Below are positions 46,164 to 55,949 of a DNA stretch of 64,000 nt, one piece after another. The DNA comes from Bacteroidota bacterium (GTDB taxonomy: Bacteria > Bacteroidota > Bacteroidia > Chitinophagales > Saprospiraceae). The notes beneath the pieces are model-generated. The model was not told where the DNA came from and did not search any database. It worked only from the letters and a program-made list of their open reading frames with translations. The translations under genes and the position numbers were made by a program. The DNA is taken from assembly GCA_020160935.1 (NCBI GenBank), contig JAIUPL010000004.1, forward strand, positions 124,001 to 188,000, written 5' to 3'. Within the stretch, counting starts at the first letter, position 1, and each line of letters opens with the position of its first letter.

Positions 46164-47584
46164 AACTCTGTGATTTTTTCGGAAAGCCACTTTTTGGACA
46201 TGACATGGGAGGTTTCCAGAATACGTTTTTTGAGTTTTTCAGCGGCGGGTCGGTTGGAGGGGTGAATAGTGGACAATTTTTTCAGGAAGAGCAGAAAATT
46301 GCTGTACTCGCGTTTGAGGCCTTTGGACATCACCTGATTGCGCCGCAGAAATATTTTGAAACTGTCGATGAGTGAGTCCATGGCCATCAATTCATCTGTT
46401 TCGTAGTAGGTGCGCAGCAAAATAAGTTTGGAGCCGAGCGCATACACCAGGTCGCTGTATTCCACATCGCGCAGCAATTCAATAACCTGATCGTATTTTT
46501 TCTGGTGGGAATACACATTGGCGAGGTTAAAGGTGCGGGCGTTTTCGCGGATAGCGGAAGGCAGGAAAGATGCGTATTCGCGGATAAAATTTTCTACCCA
46601 TTCCAGCTCATTTACCCGCAAGCCGATGGTAACGGTATTTTTAAAAACGCCTTCCGAAATTTGGCCGTTTTCCAGCAAAATTCCCCACTGAATCGTGTCT
46701 TTGATGAGGTTAAAAAACACCGGATAGTATTCTGTATGGCCCTGATTGATTTTCAGGGCGCAGTAGTTCTGGGCAGTTTGGTAGCATTCACGCAGGTCTT
46801 CTTCGGGCAGCACTTTGGCAAACCGATTGAGATCGGCCAGAAATTCCCGGAAATGCTCCTCCTTTTCGGGTTCCGTAAAACAGGCGATCATTTTTTGATA
46901 TACCCCGATGATGGGTACGTCGGCAAATTTTTCACTGGAAATGTATTCCCAAAAGCCGGGGAAAACCTCCAGGGTGCGGTCGGTGGCGCGTGTACCTCTA
47001 AAGTGAAGCCAGCCCACGTACAATTTCAGTTTTTGAACGATGTAAAAACACTCCAGGTAATAGTCGGCCGGTAAAAGGCGATCCATATAACCCGCTGTCG
47101 ACACCGTTTTGGAGGCCTGGTTGAATATTTGGATATGCTTTTTAAACTGAGCGTAGTAATAATTTGTTGACTTGCCTATTGCCGCTTCGAGGTGTTTGTC
47201 GATTAGGCGTTCTGCACCGGCCAGGTGTTTTTTCAATTCCTGTTTGCCTAACAACTGTTGCAATTCAAGTGCTTCGGAAAGTGGATCGTGCTGGCGGGCT
47301 TCCGCAAGCATGAATTGAATGGCAAGTTGTGTCAGGTCGGAAGCCAGCCGTCGCAGGTAAAGATCATCGAAAGTTTTGTTTGCAAAAAGTTGTTGCCACA
47401 CGTGTTTCTTGTCAAAATCGCGTTCGTCATCCGCTGCTTTTCGCAAACCTTCATTCACGATTTCAAACAGCCGCAACGCATCCGGCTGATCGTTGAGGTA
47501 GGGCGATTGCAGGTATTTTCGAAAACGGTTCAGTTCCGGTTTGGAAAATGTACGAAGCAGACTGATTAGTTTTTCACTAGGCAT
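46118..47584 (-). CDS. Large hypothetical protein, helical
   Basis: A 488-residue protein I cannot assign. It starts MPSEKLISLLRTFSKPELNR, has no signal peptide or TM segment, and reads as almost all alpha-helical, with helix pairs of TPR-like spacing in the second half (ENARTFNLANVYSHQKKYDQ, VIELLRDVEYSDLVYALGSK). Similar-looking proteins are common in Saprospiraceae but unnamed to my knowledge. The last residues (EVRGEKREVRSER) are encoded by repeat units, so the original end was probably replaced. Single gene. Confidence 0.75.
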   Translation of the reverse strand: MPSEKLISLLRTFSKPELNRFRKYLQSPYLNDQPDALRLFEIVNEGLRKAADDERDFDKKHVWQQLFANKTFDDLYLRRLASDLTQLAIQFMLAEARQHDPLSEALELQQLLGKQELKKHLAGAERLIDKHLEAAIGKSTNYYYAQFKKHIQIFNQASKTVSTAGYMDRLLPADYYLECFYIVQKLKLYVGWLHFRGTRATDRTLEVFPGFWEYISSEKFADVPIIGVYQKMIACFTEPEKEEHFREFLADLNRFAKVLPEEDLRECYQTAQNYCALKINQGHTEYYPVFFNLIKDTIQWGILLENGQISEGVFKNTVTIGLRVNELEWVENFIREYASFLPSAIRENARTFNLANVYSHQKKYDQVIELLRDVEYSDLVYALGSKLILLRTYYETDELMAMDSLIDSFKIFLRRNQVMSKGLKREYSNFLLFLKKLSTIHPSNRPAAEKLKKRILETSHVMSKKWLSEKITELAEVRGEKREVRSER

Positions 47585-47790
47585 GGCAAGTAAACAGCAA
47601 TAGTACCATAACGATGCAAAACAATGACTTTCAATTAATTAAATTGTCGGTACAACATTTTTTCCTCCGACAAGTTATGCAAAATGTATTTGAATTGTAA
47701 ATAAAAATAACGAACCTTTGTATCGTTGAAATATGACAGGGATGCCAACGCAAACGCCTTGTATCCCTGTCTTTTCAAACAAACATTCCG

Positions 47791-50106
47791 ATGCGCCATC
47801 TTAAATACTTTCTACCGCTTTGCTTGGCCTTGCTGTTCCAATTCTGGTTCAGCGGTCATTTGTATGCACAATGCCAGCGGGTAGGTTGGGTGGCCAGTGT
47901 AACGCCAGGCTGTGGCGTAAAAATTATCGATCTGGACAACGGGCAAATCCTGCGCGCATTCGAAGGGTCGGAATCGCTGTTCGGGGGTCAGACAATTCGT
48001 TTTACCAGTACGCCTGCCGAACTGCCCATTGGATGTTTTTCCGAAGGATTTCCGGTCGTGGCACTTACCTGTGTTTCCGATACACTGCCCTGTGCTGCAC
48101 AGTTTGGCTTTTTTGTCAGCGATGAAAACGCCTTGCTGCTGAATTTTGAAGCCAATGTGTATGATGCTTCCATACAGTTGTGTTCCTGGAATTTTGGCGA
48201 CGGGCAAACGGGTACTGGTAACCACATCCAGCACCAATATGAGCAGCCGGGCATTTACAGTGTCTGCATGACCGTGACCGACCCTTTTGGCTGCAATGCT
48301 CAAATTTGCAAGGAAGTAAGTGTCAATACGCAAAACCCCAACGATTGCGGGTACGGGATCGAAGTAACTGCCGTTGGCACGCACGTGTACGGGAAAATAT
48401 CGCCCCTCACTTTTGATCCGGACTATTATGTGAGTTCGGTGGAGTGGTACACCAGCAAATCCAATCAGGTACTGTCGTACGATCCGGTGCTGTCAGCGCC
48501 TTTGCCAGGTTATGGCGACTACCTGATTTGTGCCCAATACAAAATTAAAAACAGCGTAACAGGCGACTCCTGCACCACCACCCGCTGCCAACCGCTGGTG
48601 GTCGTTGAACCAGGTTGCAGAAACCCGGTCATGGACGATGTGCTCACCATCTGCCCCCCGGTTTATGCGCCGGTATGCGGCTGCGATGGTATCACTTATG
48701 CAAATGAGTGCGAAGCCCAGGGCGCGGGCGTTTCCGTTTGGTGGGCAGGCACTTGCGCCGAAGCACTGAGCGCCTGTCATCTGGAAATGGATGCCAAAGT
48801 AGTGGGGGGCAGTCCGGAAGAAGGGTATATCGTCAAATTCGTCCGCACTTCGCCCAATGATTTTGCCTTTATCCAACTCGACTACGGCGATGGTTCGCCC
48901 ATGTGGGAAGGCACGCAGTTCGATACGCTGTATCATATTTACCCGGCTGGGGGCATTTACAAAACCAATCTGGCTGGCTGGATCAACACGGCCTGCGTAT
49001 CCTCTGTCACACAACTGGTATTTACGGATGCCTACAATATGTCAGTGGAAAACATGCCGGGTGGTACCGATTACGTCATGCCTGGCGATGCCAACGGCGA
49101 CCGAAAGGCCAATGTATATGACCTGCTGAATATTGGCATTGGCCATTACTCCGGAGGCGCCCCACGGCCGTTTGCTACCCCTGACTGGACACCCCAATTT
49201 GCGCCCGACTGGATGCAGGCTGTGGCGCAAAACGTCAATTACAAACACCTGGACTGCGATGGCAACGGTACCGTGAATGCACTCGATGCCGACATTATCC
49301 TGGAACATTACGCGCCCATCGATACTACGGAAGTGATTTCTACCGCCGATGCGCCGCCAATCTGGGTTTCTTTTCCGGTAGACACGGTGGTGTTGAACAT
49401 CAACAACCCGCAACCGCTGGAGATTACTGCCGATTTGATACTGGGTACACCCGAAAAACCGGCGCTGAATATTTACGGGCTGGCCTGCGCTTTACGTTAT
49501 CCGGAATTTGTAGACCACAACCTTTCCGCCAACTATGACGGGACGAGTATGTTTGGGTTCAACCACACCCTGTGGATGCCTAAAGACATACACAGCCGCC
49601 GACAACTCGATATCGGCATCACGCGTACCAATGGCCAGGCAGTGAGCGGTTATGGCCGTATCGCACAACTGACTTTCCGCTCCGATTTTATCATCATCAT
49701 CGATGTAGGCGACCGTACCGATCAAAATGTCATTCCATTCCGCATTCCGATCAACGGCCTTATTGCTGTGGATGAATATGGTAATGAAAAGCAACTTTCC
49801 GTGCTGCAGGATACCATTTGGATAAAACTGACAGGCTCAACGGCTACCGAAACACCTGTTGATGAAACCGGCGTCACGGTGTACCCGAATCCGACGGACA
49901 ACCATGCGATGGTGTATTGCAAGGATGCGGAAATGAGCCGGATAGAGGTACTCAATCCGCTGGGCCAGATTTGCCACACCCAGGCAAGTGGCGGCTCCAC
50001 TGCTCGCGTCGATCTGAAAGACTACCCGCAAGGTGTGTACACGCTCCGGATTTTCACTGAAAAAGGTGTGGTGGAAAAACGGGTAACGCGGGCGCCGGGT
50101 AAGTAA
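47791..50106 (+). CDS. Secreted multidomain protein: PKD, Kazal-like, dockerin-like, type IX sorting tail
   Basis: A 771-residue protein with signal peptide (ALLFQFWFSGHLYAQ). A PKD domain is near 125-175 (CSWNFGDGQTGTGNHIQHQY). A Kazal-type inhibitor-like module is near 287-322 (CPPVYAPVCGCDGITYANEC). A second PKD-like region follows. Two dockerin/EF-hand-like calcium loops occur at DANGDRKANVYDLLNIG and DCDGNGTVNALDADIILEHY. The end is a type IX sorting domain (VTVYPNPTDNHAMVYC ... YPQGVYTLRIFTEKGVVEKR). It should be surface-attached. The gene at 63479 carries the same dockerin-like repeat. Confidence 0.88.
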   Translation: MRHLKYFLPLCLALLFQFWFSGHLYAQCQRVGWVASVTPGCGVKIIDLDNGQILRAFEGSESLFGGQTIRFTSTPAELPIGCFSEGFPVVALTCVSDTLPCAAQFGFFVSDENALLLNFEANVYDASIQLCSWNFGDGQTGTGNHIQHQYEQPGIYSVCMTVTDPFGCNAQICKEVSVNTQNPNDCGYGIEVTAVGTHVYGKISPLTFDPDYYVSSVEWYTSKSNQVLSYDPVLSAPLPGYGDYLICAQYKIKNSVTGDSCTTTRCQPLVVVEPGCRNPVMDDVLTICPPVYAPVCGCDGITYANECEAQGAGVSVWWAGTCAEALSACHLEMDAKVVGGSPEEGYIVKFVRTSPNDFAFIQLDYGDGSPMWEGTQFDTLYHIYPAGGIYKTNLAGWINTACVSSVTQLVFTDAYNMSVENMPGGTDYVMPGDANGDRKANVYDLLNIGIGHYSGGAPRPFATPDWTPQFAPDWMQAVAQNVNYKHLDCDGNGTVNALDADIILEHYAPIDTTEVISTADAPPIWVSFPVDTVVLNINNPQPLEITADLILGTPEKPALNIYGLACALRYPEFVDHNLSANYDGTSMFGFNHTLWMPKDIHSRRQLDIGITRTNGQAVSGYGRIAQLTFRSDFIIIIDVGDRTDQNVIPFRIPINGLIAVDEYGNEKQLSVLQDTIWIKLTGSTATETPVDETGVTVYPNPTDNHAMVYCKDAEMSRIEVLNPLGQICHTQASGGSTARVDLKDYPQGVYTLRIFTEKGVVEKRVTRAPGK

Positions 50107-50117
50107 GAACTTACATA

Positions 50118-51224
50118 TTACTTAATTTCTGCCCAGCCGAGGCGTTTGCGCACGCCGCTGGCAAATTTCAGCATGGTGGCTCTGCCACTTTCGCTCATCC
50201 CTTTGAAATATTCCGGATTTTGTTCGAGCAGGTGAACCGGCAGGGCATAGTAGGTAGCCTTTCCTCCGGCAGGCTTGTGGATGTAACGCCAGACCGGGAT
50301 GATGCCCTGTTTGCCGATATGCACTTCGGGCGAACCTTTCTTTTTGAGCAAATCAACCTGATACAGAATGCCTCCGTCGGTATTGGGCTGCGTTTGGTTG
50401 GAAATGAAATTTCCCAGTGAATAAACCACAATGGCTTCCTTGATGGAGCCGTCGGGCATTTTCACGCGCTCTTTTTTGATGGGTTGCACCACATGTGGAT
50501 GCATGCCGATGACCATGTCGGCTCCATTTCGAATCAGAAAACGCGCCAGACGCTCCTGGTCTTTGTTCTGCGTCAACTGATACTCGATTCCCCAGTGCAT
50601 GACCGCGATGATAAAATGAGGTTTTCGGGCGACGGCTTCCTGCAGGTCGGCGGCTATTTGCACAGTATCGATCAGGTTGACTACGGTAGGCGCTTCGGTG
50701 GGTACCCCGTTGGTATCGTAGGTGTAGTTGACTATGGCGATTTTGAAGCCGTTTTTGTACACCATGAGCGGGTAAAATGCATCCCTGTCGCGGCGGCTTT
50801 TGAAGGTGCCTGTTTGGAGGAATCCTTTTTCGCGCAGTACATCGATGGTATGTGTTACGCCCAGCGCGTGCGAATCGTTGGAGTGGTTATTGGCTGTTAC
50901 CAACAGATCGAAACCTGCGCCCTTGAGCGCCGTTGCCAGGTCATCGGGGCTGCGAAACATGGGATAGCCGGTGTAGGGTGGTTTGCCCGGCAAGGTGAGT
51001 TCGAGGTTACCGATCGCAATGTCCGCCTGTTCCAGCACAGGTTTTATATAGCGAAAACAGGGTTCGTAGTTGTATTTTTTATTTTTTACCACCTCTGCAC
51101 TTTGCACCTGTGGGGCGTGCCCCATGATATCGCCGGTAAAAAGCAAGCGCAGGGTGTCCGTCTGGGCAGACAACGTGGTTTGAAAAAATAACAGAAAAAG
51201 GGCAAATCGCAGTTGTCCGGGCAT
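50118..51224 (-). CDS. CapA/PgsA-family metallophosphatase-like protein
   Basis: A 368-residue exported protein (signal LRFALFLLFFQTTLSAQ). The CapA fold is seen in LLFTGDIMGH, IGNLELTLPGKP, LLVTANNHSNDSHALG, MHWGIEYQLTQNKDQERLAR and MVIGMHPHVVQPIK. The family was named for poly-gamma-glutamate capsule synthesis but is calcineurin-like, and in most genomes the substrate is unknown. No pgsBC genes are near, so a capsule role is not supported here. The gene is convergent with the secreted protein at 47791. Confidence 0.87.
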   Translation of the reverse strand: MPGQLRFALFLLFFQTTLSAQTDTLRLLFTGDIMGHAPQVQSAEVVKNKKYNYEPCFRYIKPVLEQADIAIGNLELTLPGKPPYTGYPMFRSPDDLATALKGAGFDLLVTANNHSNDSHALGVTHTIDVLREKGFLQTGTFKSRRDRDAFYPLMVYKNGFKIAIVNYTYDTNGVPTEAPTVVNLIDTVQIAADLQEAVARKPHFIIAVMHWGIEYQLTQNKDQERLARFLIRNGADMVIGMHPHVVQPIKKERVKMPDGSIKEAIVVYSLGNFISNQTQPNTDGGILYQVDLLKKKGSPEVHIGKQGIIPVWRYIHKPAGGKATYYALPVHLLEQNPEYFKGMSESGRATMLKFASGVRKRLGWAEIK

Positions 51225-51264
51225 TTTCAGCAAAATATTGAATTTTTCTCCGGCAAAAATAAGC

Positions 51265-51335
51265 AAGCGGGATATTCATTTGCAGCCAAATGAATATCCC
51301 GCTCCAATCTCACCTCTCACCTCTCACCTCTCTAA
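51265..51335. repeat. Hairpin plus one-sided tctcacc arm
   Basis: A hairpin (agcgggatattcatttg, then cagc, then its complement, about 51265-51301) is followed by three tctcacctctcacc units. It lies between the capA-like start and the nadA stop. The core contains gatattcat, as in the core at 11180. Confidence 0.8.
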
Positions 51336-52352
51336 TCATCCTGCAATCAATCCTGCCTTTGCCGAAATCTCCAGCATACGGTCGATACTGGCCCGGCCTT
51401 CGCGAATCACCCAATCGGGCAGCGTGATTTCAGGCAGTTCATGTTCCATGCACAGGTAAAGTTTCTCCAGGGTATTGCGTTTCATGTGAGGGCAGTCGTT
51501 GCAGGCGCAGTTGTTTTCAGGCGGCGCAGGAATGAATGTTTTCTGCGGGCTGGCTTTCTGCATCTGGTGCAGAATACCTGCTTCGGTGGCTACGATATAT
51601 TCCTGTGCGGAGTCGCTGATGGTGTATTTCAACAAACCTGTGGTGCTGCCAATGTAATCGGCCATTTCCAGGATATGCGCCTCGCATTCCGGGTGGGCGA
51701 TGAATTTGGCATTGGGATGGCGCTGCCGGAGTTTGACGATCCGTTCATGGCTGAAAATTTCGTGCACCATACAGGCGCCATTCCACAGTACCATGTCGCG
51801 GCCGGTCTTTTTGATGAGGTATGCACCCAGGTTTTTATCCGGTGCAAAAATGATCGGCTGGTCTTTCGGGATGCTTTCAATGACCTGAACGGCATTAGTG
51901 CTGGTGCAGCAAATGTCGGTCAGCGTTTTCAGTTCAGCCGTGCAGTTGATATAACTGACCACAATGTGATCGGGGTATTTTTCCTTGAATTTTCTGAACA
52001 GGGCAGGAGGACAGGAATCGGCCAGCGAACAACCTGCTTTCAGGTCAGGCAACAATACTTTTTTGCTGGGCGACAACATTTTGGCTGTTTCGGCCATAAA
52101 ATGCACACCGGCAAAAACGATGATATCTGCGTCGGTAGCAGCGGCTTTTTGTGACAATCCAAGTGAATCGCCTATGTAGTCGGCAATATCCTGAATCTCC
52201 GATTCCTGGTAGTAGTGTGCCAGGATAACGGCGTTTTTTTCTTTTTTAAGGCGATTTATTTCAGCAATAAGATCGATGGTTGGATCCACTTCAAGGTCGA
52301 GAAAACCGACGCGGTCAAGTTGCTGGGTTGCGGATGCAAGGGTGGTGGACAT
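51336..52352 (-). CDS. nadA: Quinolinate synthase
   Basis: A 338-residue [4Fe-4S] enzyme that condenses iminoaspartate with dihydroxyacetone phosphate in NAD synthesis. Visible are [20 protein letters not shown], the first cluster Cys in [14 protein letters not shown], the second in [13 protein letters not shown], and the third in [20 protein letters not shown]. The ATG at 52352 is chosen; the frame extends 67 codons upstream only because the ttgatgagg repeats encode a HQP-rich string. nadB and nadC are not adjacent. Quinolinate feeds NAD+, the substrate that the two TIR proteins in this window may consume. Confidence 0.94.
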   Translation of the reverse strand: MSTTLASATQQLDRVGFLDLEVDPTIDLIAEINRLKKEKNAVILAHYYQESEIQDIADYIGDSLGLSQKAAATDADIIVFAGVHFMAETAKMLSPSKKVLLPDLKAGCSLADSCPPALFRKFKEKYPDHIVVSYINCTAELKTLTDICCTSTNAVQVIESIPKDQPIIFAPDKNLGAYLIKKTGRDMVLWNGACMVHEIFSHERIVKLRQRHPNAKFIAHPECEAHILEMADYIGSTTGLLKYTISDSAQEYIVATEAGILHQMQKASPQKTFIPAPPENNCACNDCPHMKRNTLEKLYLCMEHELPEITLPDWVIREGRASIDRMLEISAKAGLIAG

Positions 52353-52357
52353 TTTTG

Positions 52358-52502
52358 TGTTGATAAAAGTTGATGAGGGTTGATGAGGTTGATGAGGTTG
52401 ATGAGGTTGATGAGGTTGATGAGGTTGATGAGGTTGAGGAGGGTTGATGAGGTTGATGAGGGTTGATGAGGGTTGATGAGGTTGATGAGGTTGATGAGGG
52501 GT
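52358..52502. repeat. One-sided ttgatgagg tandem array
   Basis: About fifteen copies of ttgatgagg/ttgatgaggg directly upstream of nadA, with one ttgaggagg variant. No complementary arm is present, unlike 11095-11325. Confidence 0.85.
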
Positions 52503-52569
52503 AACGATTGGGGAGTGTTGCTTGTTCAAAAAAAAAGGTAAAACGGGCAACAAAGATATGAAAATAGTC

Positions 52570-52701
52570 CGGAGTCGACAGTCCTAAGTCCTGAGTCCGT
52601 AGAGTACACTTGATTACCTTTGGCCGGTGTAAAAAAGAATGCCTTGAAATGATCCGGTGTACTCTACGGACTCAGGACTTACGACTGTCGACTCCGGACT
52701 T
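52570..52701. repeat. Palindrome, agtcctg arms, gtagagtacac motif
   Basis: Left arm gagtcgacagtcctaagtcc..., then gtagagtacact. The inner region is imperfect (ttgattacctttggccggtg ... gatccggtg), and the right arm is gtgtactctacggactcagg and onward. It has the same modules as 7667 and 38442, but the inner stem is degraded. Confidence 0.85.
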
Positions 52702-52714
52702 AACAATTAAAATC

Positions 52715-53944
52715 ATGCGCATAGGCATCATTGGCGGTGGGGCGGCCGGTTTTTTTGCTGCCATCACCTGTGCAGAAAGTAATTCGGACTGCACGGTCAC
52801 CATTTTCGAGCGGGGAAAATCGGTGCTGGAAAAAGTACGTATCAGTGGCGGTGGCCGATGCAATGTGACGCATGCCTGCTATGATGCTCGGGCACTGACG
52901 CAATTCTACCCGCGTGGCGAACGCGAACTCCTCGGGCCTTTCATGCAATTTGGGCCATCAGACACAGTGGCCTGGTTCGAACAACGAGGGGTAAGATTAA
53001 AGACAGAAGCCGACGGGCGTATGTTTCCGGATACAGATGATTCTCAAACCATTGTAGATTGTCTGCAGCGCTCGGCCCGACAGGCAGGAGTGGTAGTGCA
53101 AACCGCTGCCAGGATAGACCACTTCAAACCTGTACAGAACGGGCGATGGGAACTTGTGGTGCATGGAGACGAACGACCGCAGGTTTTCGACAAAATCATG
53201 ATCGCCACCGGTAGCAGCCCTGCTGTTTGGGAAATACTCGGCCAGTTGGGGCACACGATTGTGGAGCCGGTTCCTTCGCTTTTTACATTCAATACCAAAG
53301 ACACACGCTTGCGGGATCTTTCGGGCGTATCGGTGCCGGATGTGGCCCTGCACATTCCTGGCACCTCGCTGTCGGCCCGCGGCCCACTGCTGGTTACGCA
53401 CTGGGGGCTGAGTGGCCCGGGCATCCTGCGCCTTTCGGCATGGGGCGCCCGCGACTTGCACCGGATACAGTATCATTTCCCCCTGGTGATCAATTTTACC
53501 GGCGACCACCCGATAGCGGACATAGAACAGGAAATCAGTGGGCTCAAAACTTCGCAGGGCAAAAGGACTGTCGGCGCCCATCCACTTTTTGGAATTCCGC
53601 TCCGATTCTGGCAACAACTGGTAGCCGCCACACGAATTCCCGCAGATCGTCGCTGGGCTGATTTTGACAAAAAAAATATCCAGACCCTGGCAGCACAACT
53701 GGGTGCCGCCACCTTTCAAATAGCCGGAAAAAGCACGTTTAAAGAAGAATTTGTCACCGCTGGCGGTGTATTACTGCGGGAAGTGCATTTCAAAACATTT
53801 GAAAGCAAACTACACCCAAACTTGCACTTCGCAGGAGAAGTACTCGACATCGATGCCATTACCGGTGGCTTTAATTTTCAGGCAGCCTGGACAGGCGGAT
53901 GGATAGCGGGGAAAGCACTGTCTAAAGTTATGAGTTATGAGTGA
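52715..53944 (+). CDS. FAD-dependent oxidoreductase, HI0933/BaiN-like family
   Basis: A 409-residue flavoprotein starting MRIGIIGGGAAGFFAAITCA (dinucleotide-binding GxGxxG). The family-specific KVRISGGGRCNVTHACY follows, with ATGSSPAVWEILGQLGH and the C-terminal TAGGVLLREVHFKTFES and GFNFQAAWTGGWIAGKAL. The family is conserved in bacteria and poorly defined in function; BaiN is one member. The upstream frame to 52610 lies inside a palindrome and is rejected. The last residues (VMSYE) and the stop come from the next palindrome's arm. Confidence 0.9.
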   Translation: MRIGIIGGGAAGFFAAITCAESNSDCTVTIFERGKSVLEKVRISGGGRCNVTHACYDARALTQFYPRGERELLGPFMQFGPSDTVAWFEQRGVRLKTEADGRMFPDTDDSQTIVDCLQRSARQAGVVVQTAARIDHFKPVQNGRWELVVHGDERPQVFDKIMIATGSSPAVWEILGQLGHTIVEPVPSLFTFNTKDTRLRDLSGVSVPDVALHIPGTSLSARGPLLVTHWGLSGPGILRLSAWGARDLHRIQYHFPLVINFTGDHPIADIEQEISGLKTSQGKRTVGAHPLFGIPLRFWQQLVAATRIPADRRWADFDKKNIQTLAAQLGAATFQIAGKSTFKEEFVTAGGVLLREVHFKTFESKLHPNLHFAGEVLDIDAITGGFNFQAAWTGGWIAGKALSKVMSYE

Positions 53945-54030
53945 TGAGTTATACTCACATTGCTATCGGTTACTCTATTGAAGAAGCCGTAAGCAATGTG
54001 AGTATAACTCATAACTCATCACTCATTTCT
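53927..54030. repeat. Palindrome, gttatgagtgatgag arms with tgct core
   Basis: The outer units agttatgagtgatgagttat pair with the right complement. The inner hairpin (actcacattgctatcgg ... gccgtaagcaatgtgagt) is related to the cores at 4738 and 22220. The left end is the 3' end of the flavoprotein gene, and the right end reaches the tatC stop. Confidence 0.9.
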
Positions 54031-54898
54031 CACTTTTCGTCAATCCCCGTTCGCTGCTCTCCAAAGCCTTTTTCTGTTGGTGTTGTACACGTGCGACCAC
54101 CAGAATACTCACTTCATAAAGCATATACAGCGGAATGGCGACCAGCGTTTGAGATACCACATCGGGCGGCGTGATGATGGCTGCAACAATGAGAATGACT
54201 ACCACGGCATGGCGACGATAGGTACGCATAAACTTCGTACCCATGATCCCGATTTTTGCCATAAAGTAGGCAACTATAGGCATTTCAAACACAAGGCCCG
54301 TTGGCAGGGTAAACATGGTCATGTAGGTAACATAAGAGTCCAGCGTGGGCGAAACAACAACGCCTTCCACCGTGTAGCCAGCCAGAAAACTGATGGAGAA
54401 AGGTGCAATGACATAATAGCCGAACACCACCCCGAGTAAAAACAGCAGGCTGCAAATAAAAACGATGCCCCGTGCTACTTTGCGTTCATTTTCCAGCAAG
54501 CCAGGACTAACAAATTTCCAGAATTCCCAGAAAATAAAGGGAAATGCCCCGATTACGCCCAGCCAGAACGAAACATACAAGTGCTGCATGATGACTTCAC
54601 CCAGTTCGCGGGTGATGAGGTCAAATTTTGGAGGCGTAAAACACATCTGTTCTCCTAGCCCCATCGAGTGAGACGCATTGCACAAAAAGGTATAGGTAGG
54701 GAAATCTGCATGCCGGGGTCCGAAAATCATTTTATCAAAAATGAAATCCTTGTTGAGGAAACAGACCGTACCCACAATGGCAATAGCCAGCACCGAACGG
54801 AGAATATGCCTGCGCAATTCGCTGATGTGTTCGAAAAAAGACATTTCTCCGCGTTCTTTTTTCATGCGTTCAAGTTCGTGATCCTGATCGAGTGGCAT
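54023..54898 (-). CDS. tatC: Sec-independent (twin-arginine) translocase subunit TatC
   Basis: A 291-residue membrane protein with six TM helices. The conserved N-terminal signature is MSFFEHISELRRHILRSVLA (the E and RR that bind twin-arginine signals). IFWEFWKFVSPGLLENERK carries the FxxxxPGL motif, and a long loop with two Cys follows TM1. The product receives folded cofactor proteins for export. tatA is not adjacent. The start at 54898 follows the MITE-like element. Confidence 0.94.
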   Translation of the reverse strand: MPLDQDHELERMKKERGEMSFFEHISELRRHILRSVLAIAIVGTVCFLNKDFIFDKMIFGPRHADFPTYTFLCNASHSMGLGEQMCFTPPKFDLITRELGEVIMQHLYVSFWLGVIGAFPFIFWEFWKFVSPGLLENERKVARGIVFICSLLFLLGVVFGYYVIAPFSISFLAGYTVEGVVVSPTLDSYVTYMTMFTLPTGLVFEMPIVAYFMAKIGIMGTKFMRTYRRHAVVVILIVAAIITPPDVVSQTLVAIPLYMLYEVSILVVARVQHQQKKALESSERGLTKSEK

Positions 54899-54921
54899 AT
54901 TTCGAGATGGTGCTAAGTTTA

Positions 54922-55080
54922 GAGCGTGTTTTAATTTCAGTAGCGTGGCGAAAGCGCGTACATTTTATTTCAGGCAAGGCAAAATTTGCAGCCATAGCCG
55001 GGCCCTTTGGCGAAAATTTTAACGCGGCATGAAATAAAATTTGCCGCTTGCAGCCCGGTTACTAAAATTAAAACACGCTC
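54922..55080. mobile_element. MITE-like element, 159 bp, possible tta target duplication
   Basis: The terminal inverted repeats are gagcgtgttttaattt and its complement (about 22 bp with a few mismatches). A second inner inverted pair (cattttatttca / gaaataaaat) lets the whole element fold. Both ends are flanked by tta (54919-54921 and 55081-55083). No ORF is inside. IS5-group elements of the IS1031 kind make 3-bp TNA duplications and have GAG-starting ends, so that is a possible parent. It separates tatC from 55240. Confidence 0.65.
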
Positions 55081-55239
55081 TTAGACCCGGCAAATGTAAA
55101 AGGTTCAAACGGGGCAATCAAAATTCATGAAATTTAATATCCATAAAAGGCTTTTTTGATAAAAGGTTTACAACATCTCCGTTTTGAGAGCGTTTTACCG
55201 AAATTTGCCCATTCTATTTTTAAAATCCAGTACCCACCC

Positions 55240-55944
55240 ATGCACAAATTTGCAATACTTATTTGTCTTTTCTCCGCCTTTCAACTGAACGCGCAATACC
55301 AAAACAATCGATACCTGGAGGCCGGTTTTCTGTTTGGCGTCACCAATTATTCTGGCGATATGGTAGAACGACGCGTCGAAGTTTCTGAAACCCATGTGGG
55401 CTACGGCGCTTATGCCCGCTACCACTTCGGCCCGGTATTTTCTTTAAAGGCACATGTTTACTCGGGTTCCATTTCCGGCGACGATGCCAATACGAGCCGT
55501 GCTGCCCGCAGCCTGCGTTTTTCTACCAATATCGTCGAACTGGGAATGGTAGGCGAGATCAATTTTGGACGAAAAAAACGGTTTAATGAAACCGGAATCC
55601 ATAATTTTTCACTTACACCCTACATCTTCACAGGCCTTGGTATCACCTTCGCCAATGCAGAAGCCGAGTATTACGGCCCTGCCGACCAACTCAATGAAAA
55701 CCTGAAAGTACCGCTGCCGGAAGAAGGCTTGTCTGATCGATTTTTGCTCGTACCTGTCGGCGCCGGTATCCGTGCCGATATTTCCGAAGCATTTGCACTG
55801 GGCCTGGAAGGTGGGTTGCGCCCTGTTTTTTCCGACGATCTCGACGGGGTGCGCTATAACGGCAACCCCAACAGCGGCGACTGGTACTATTTTGGCGGAA
55901 TAACAGCGTCATTTGTCATTACAAACAAGAAAAAACGCCGATAG
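55240..55944 (+). CDS. DUF6089-type outer-membrane beta-barrel protein (PorG-like)
   Basis: A 234-residue protein with signal peptide (MHKFAILICLFSAFQLNAQ). It continues YLEAGFLFGVTNYSGDMVER, the opening typical of DUF6089 proteins, one of which (PorG) belongs to the type IX secretion machinery. Amphipathic strands end in GGITASFVITNK. The role in type IX secretion is inferred from the family only, although this genome clearly makes type IX cargo. The upstream frame from 55156 has no signal peptide before residue 29 and is rejected. Confidence 0.82.
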   Translation: MHKFAILICLFSAFQLNAQYQNNRYLEAGFLFGVTNYSGDMVERRVEVSETHVGYGAYARYHFGPVFSLKAHVYSGSISGDDANTSRAARSLRFSTNIVELGMVGEINFGRKKRFNETGIHNFSLTPYIFTGLGITFANAEAEYYGPADQLNENLKVPLPEEGLSDRFLLVPVGAGIRADISEAFALGLEGGLRPVFSDDLDGVRYNGNPNSGDWYYFGGITASFVITNKKKRR

Positions 55945-55949
55945 GATTG

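Noticed and set aside
52353-52553. N-terminal HQP-repeat extension of NadA
   Set aside because: It is encoded by the ttgatgagg tandem array. NadA proteins start near the ATG at 52352.
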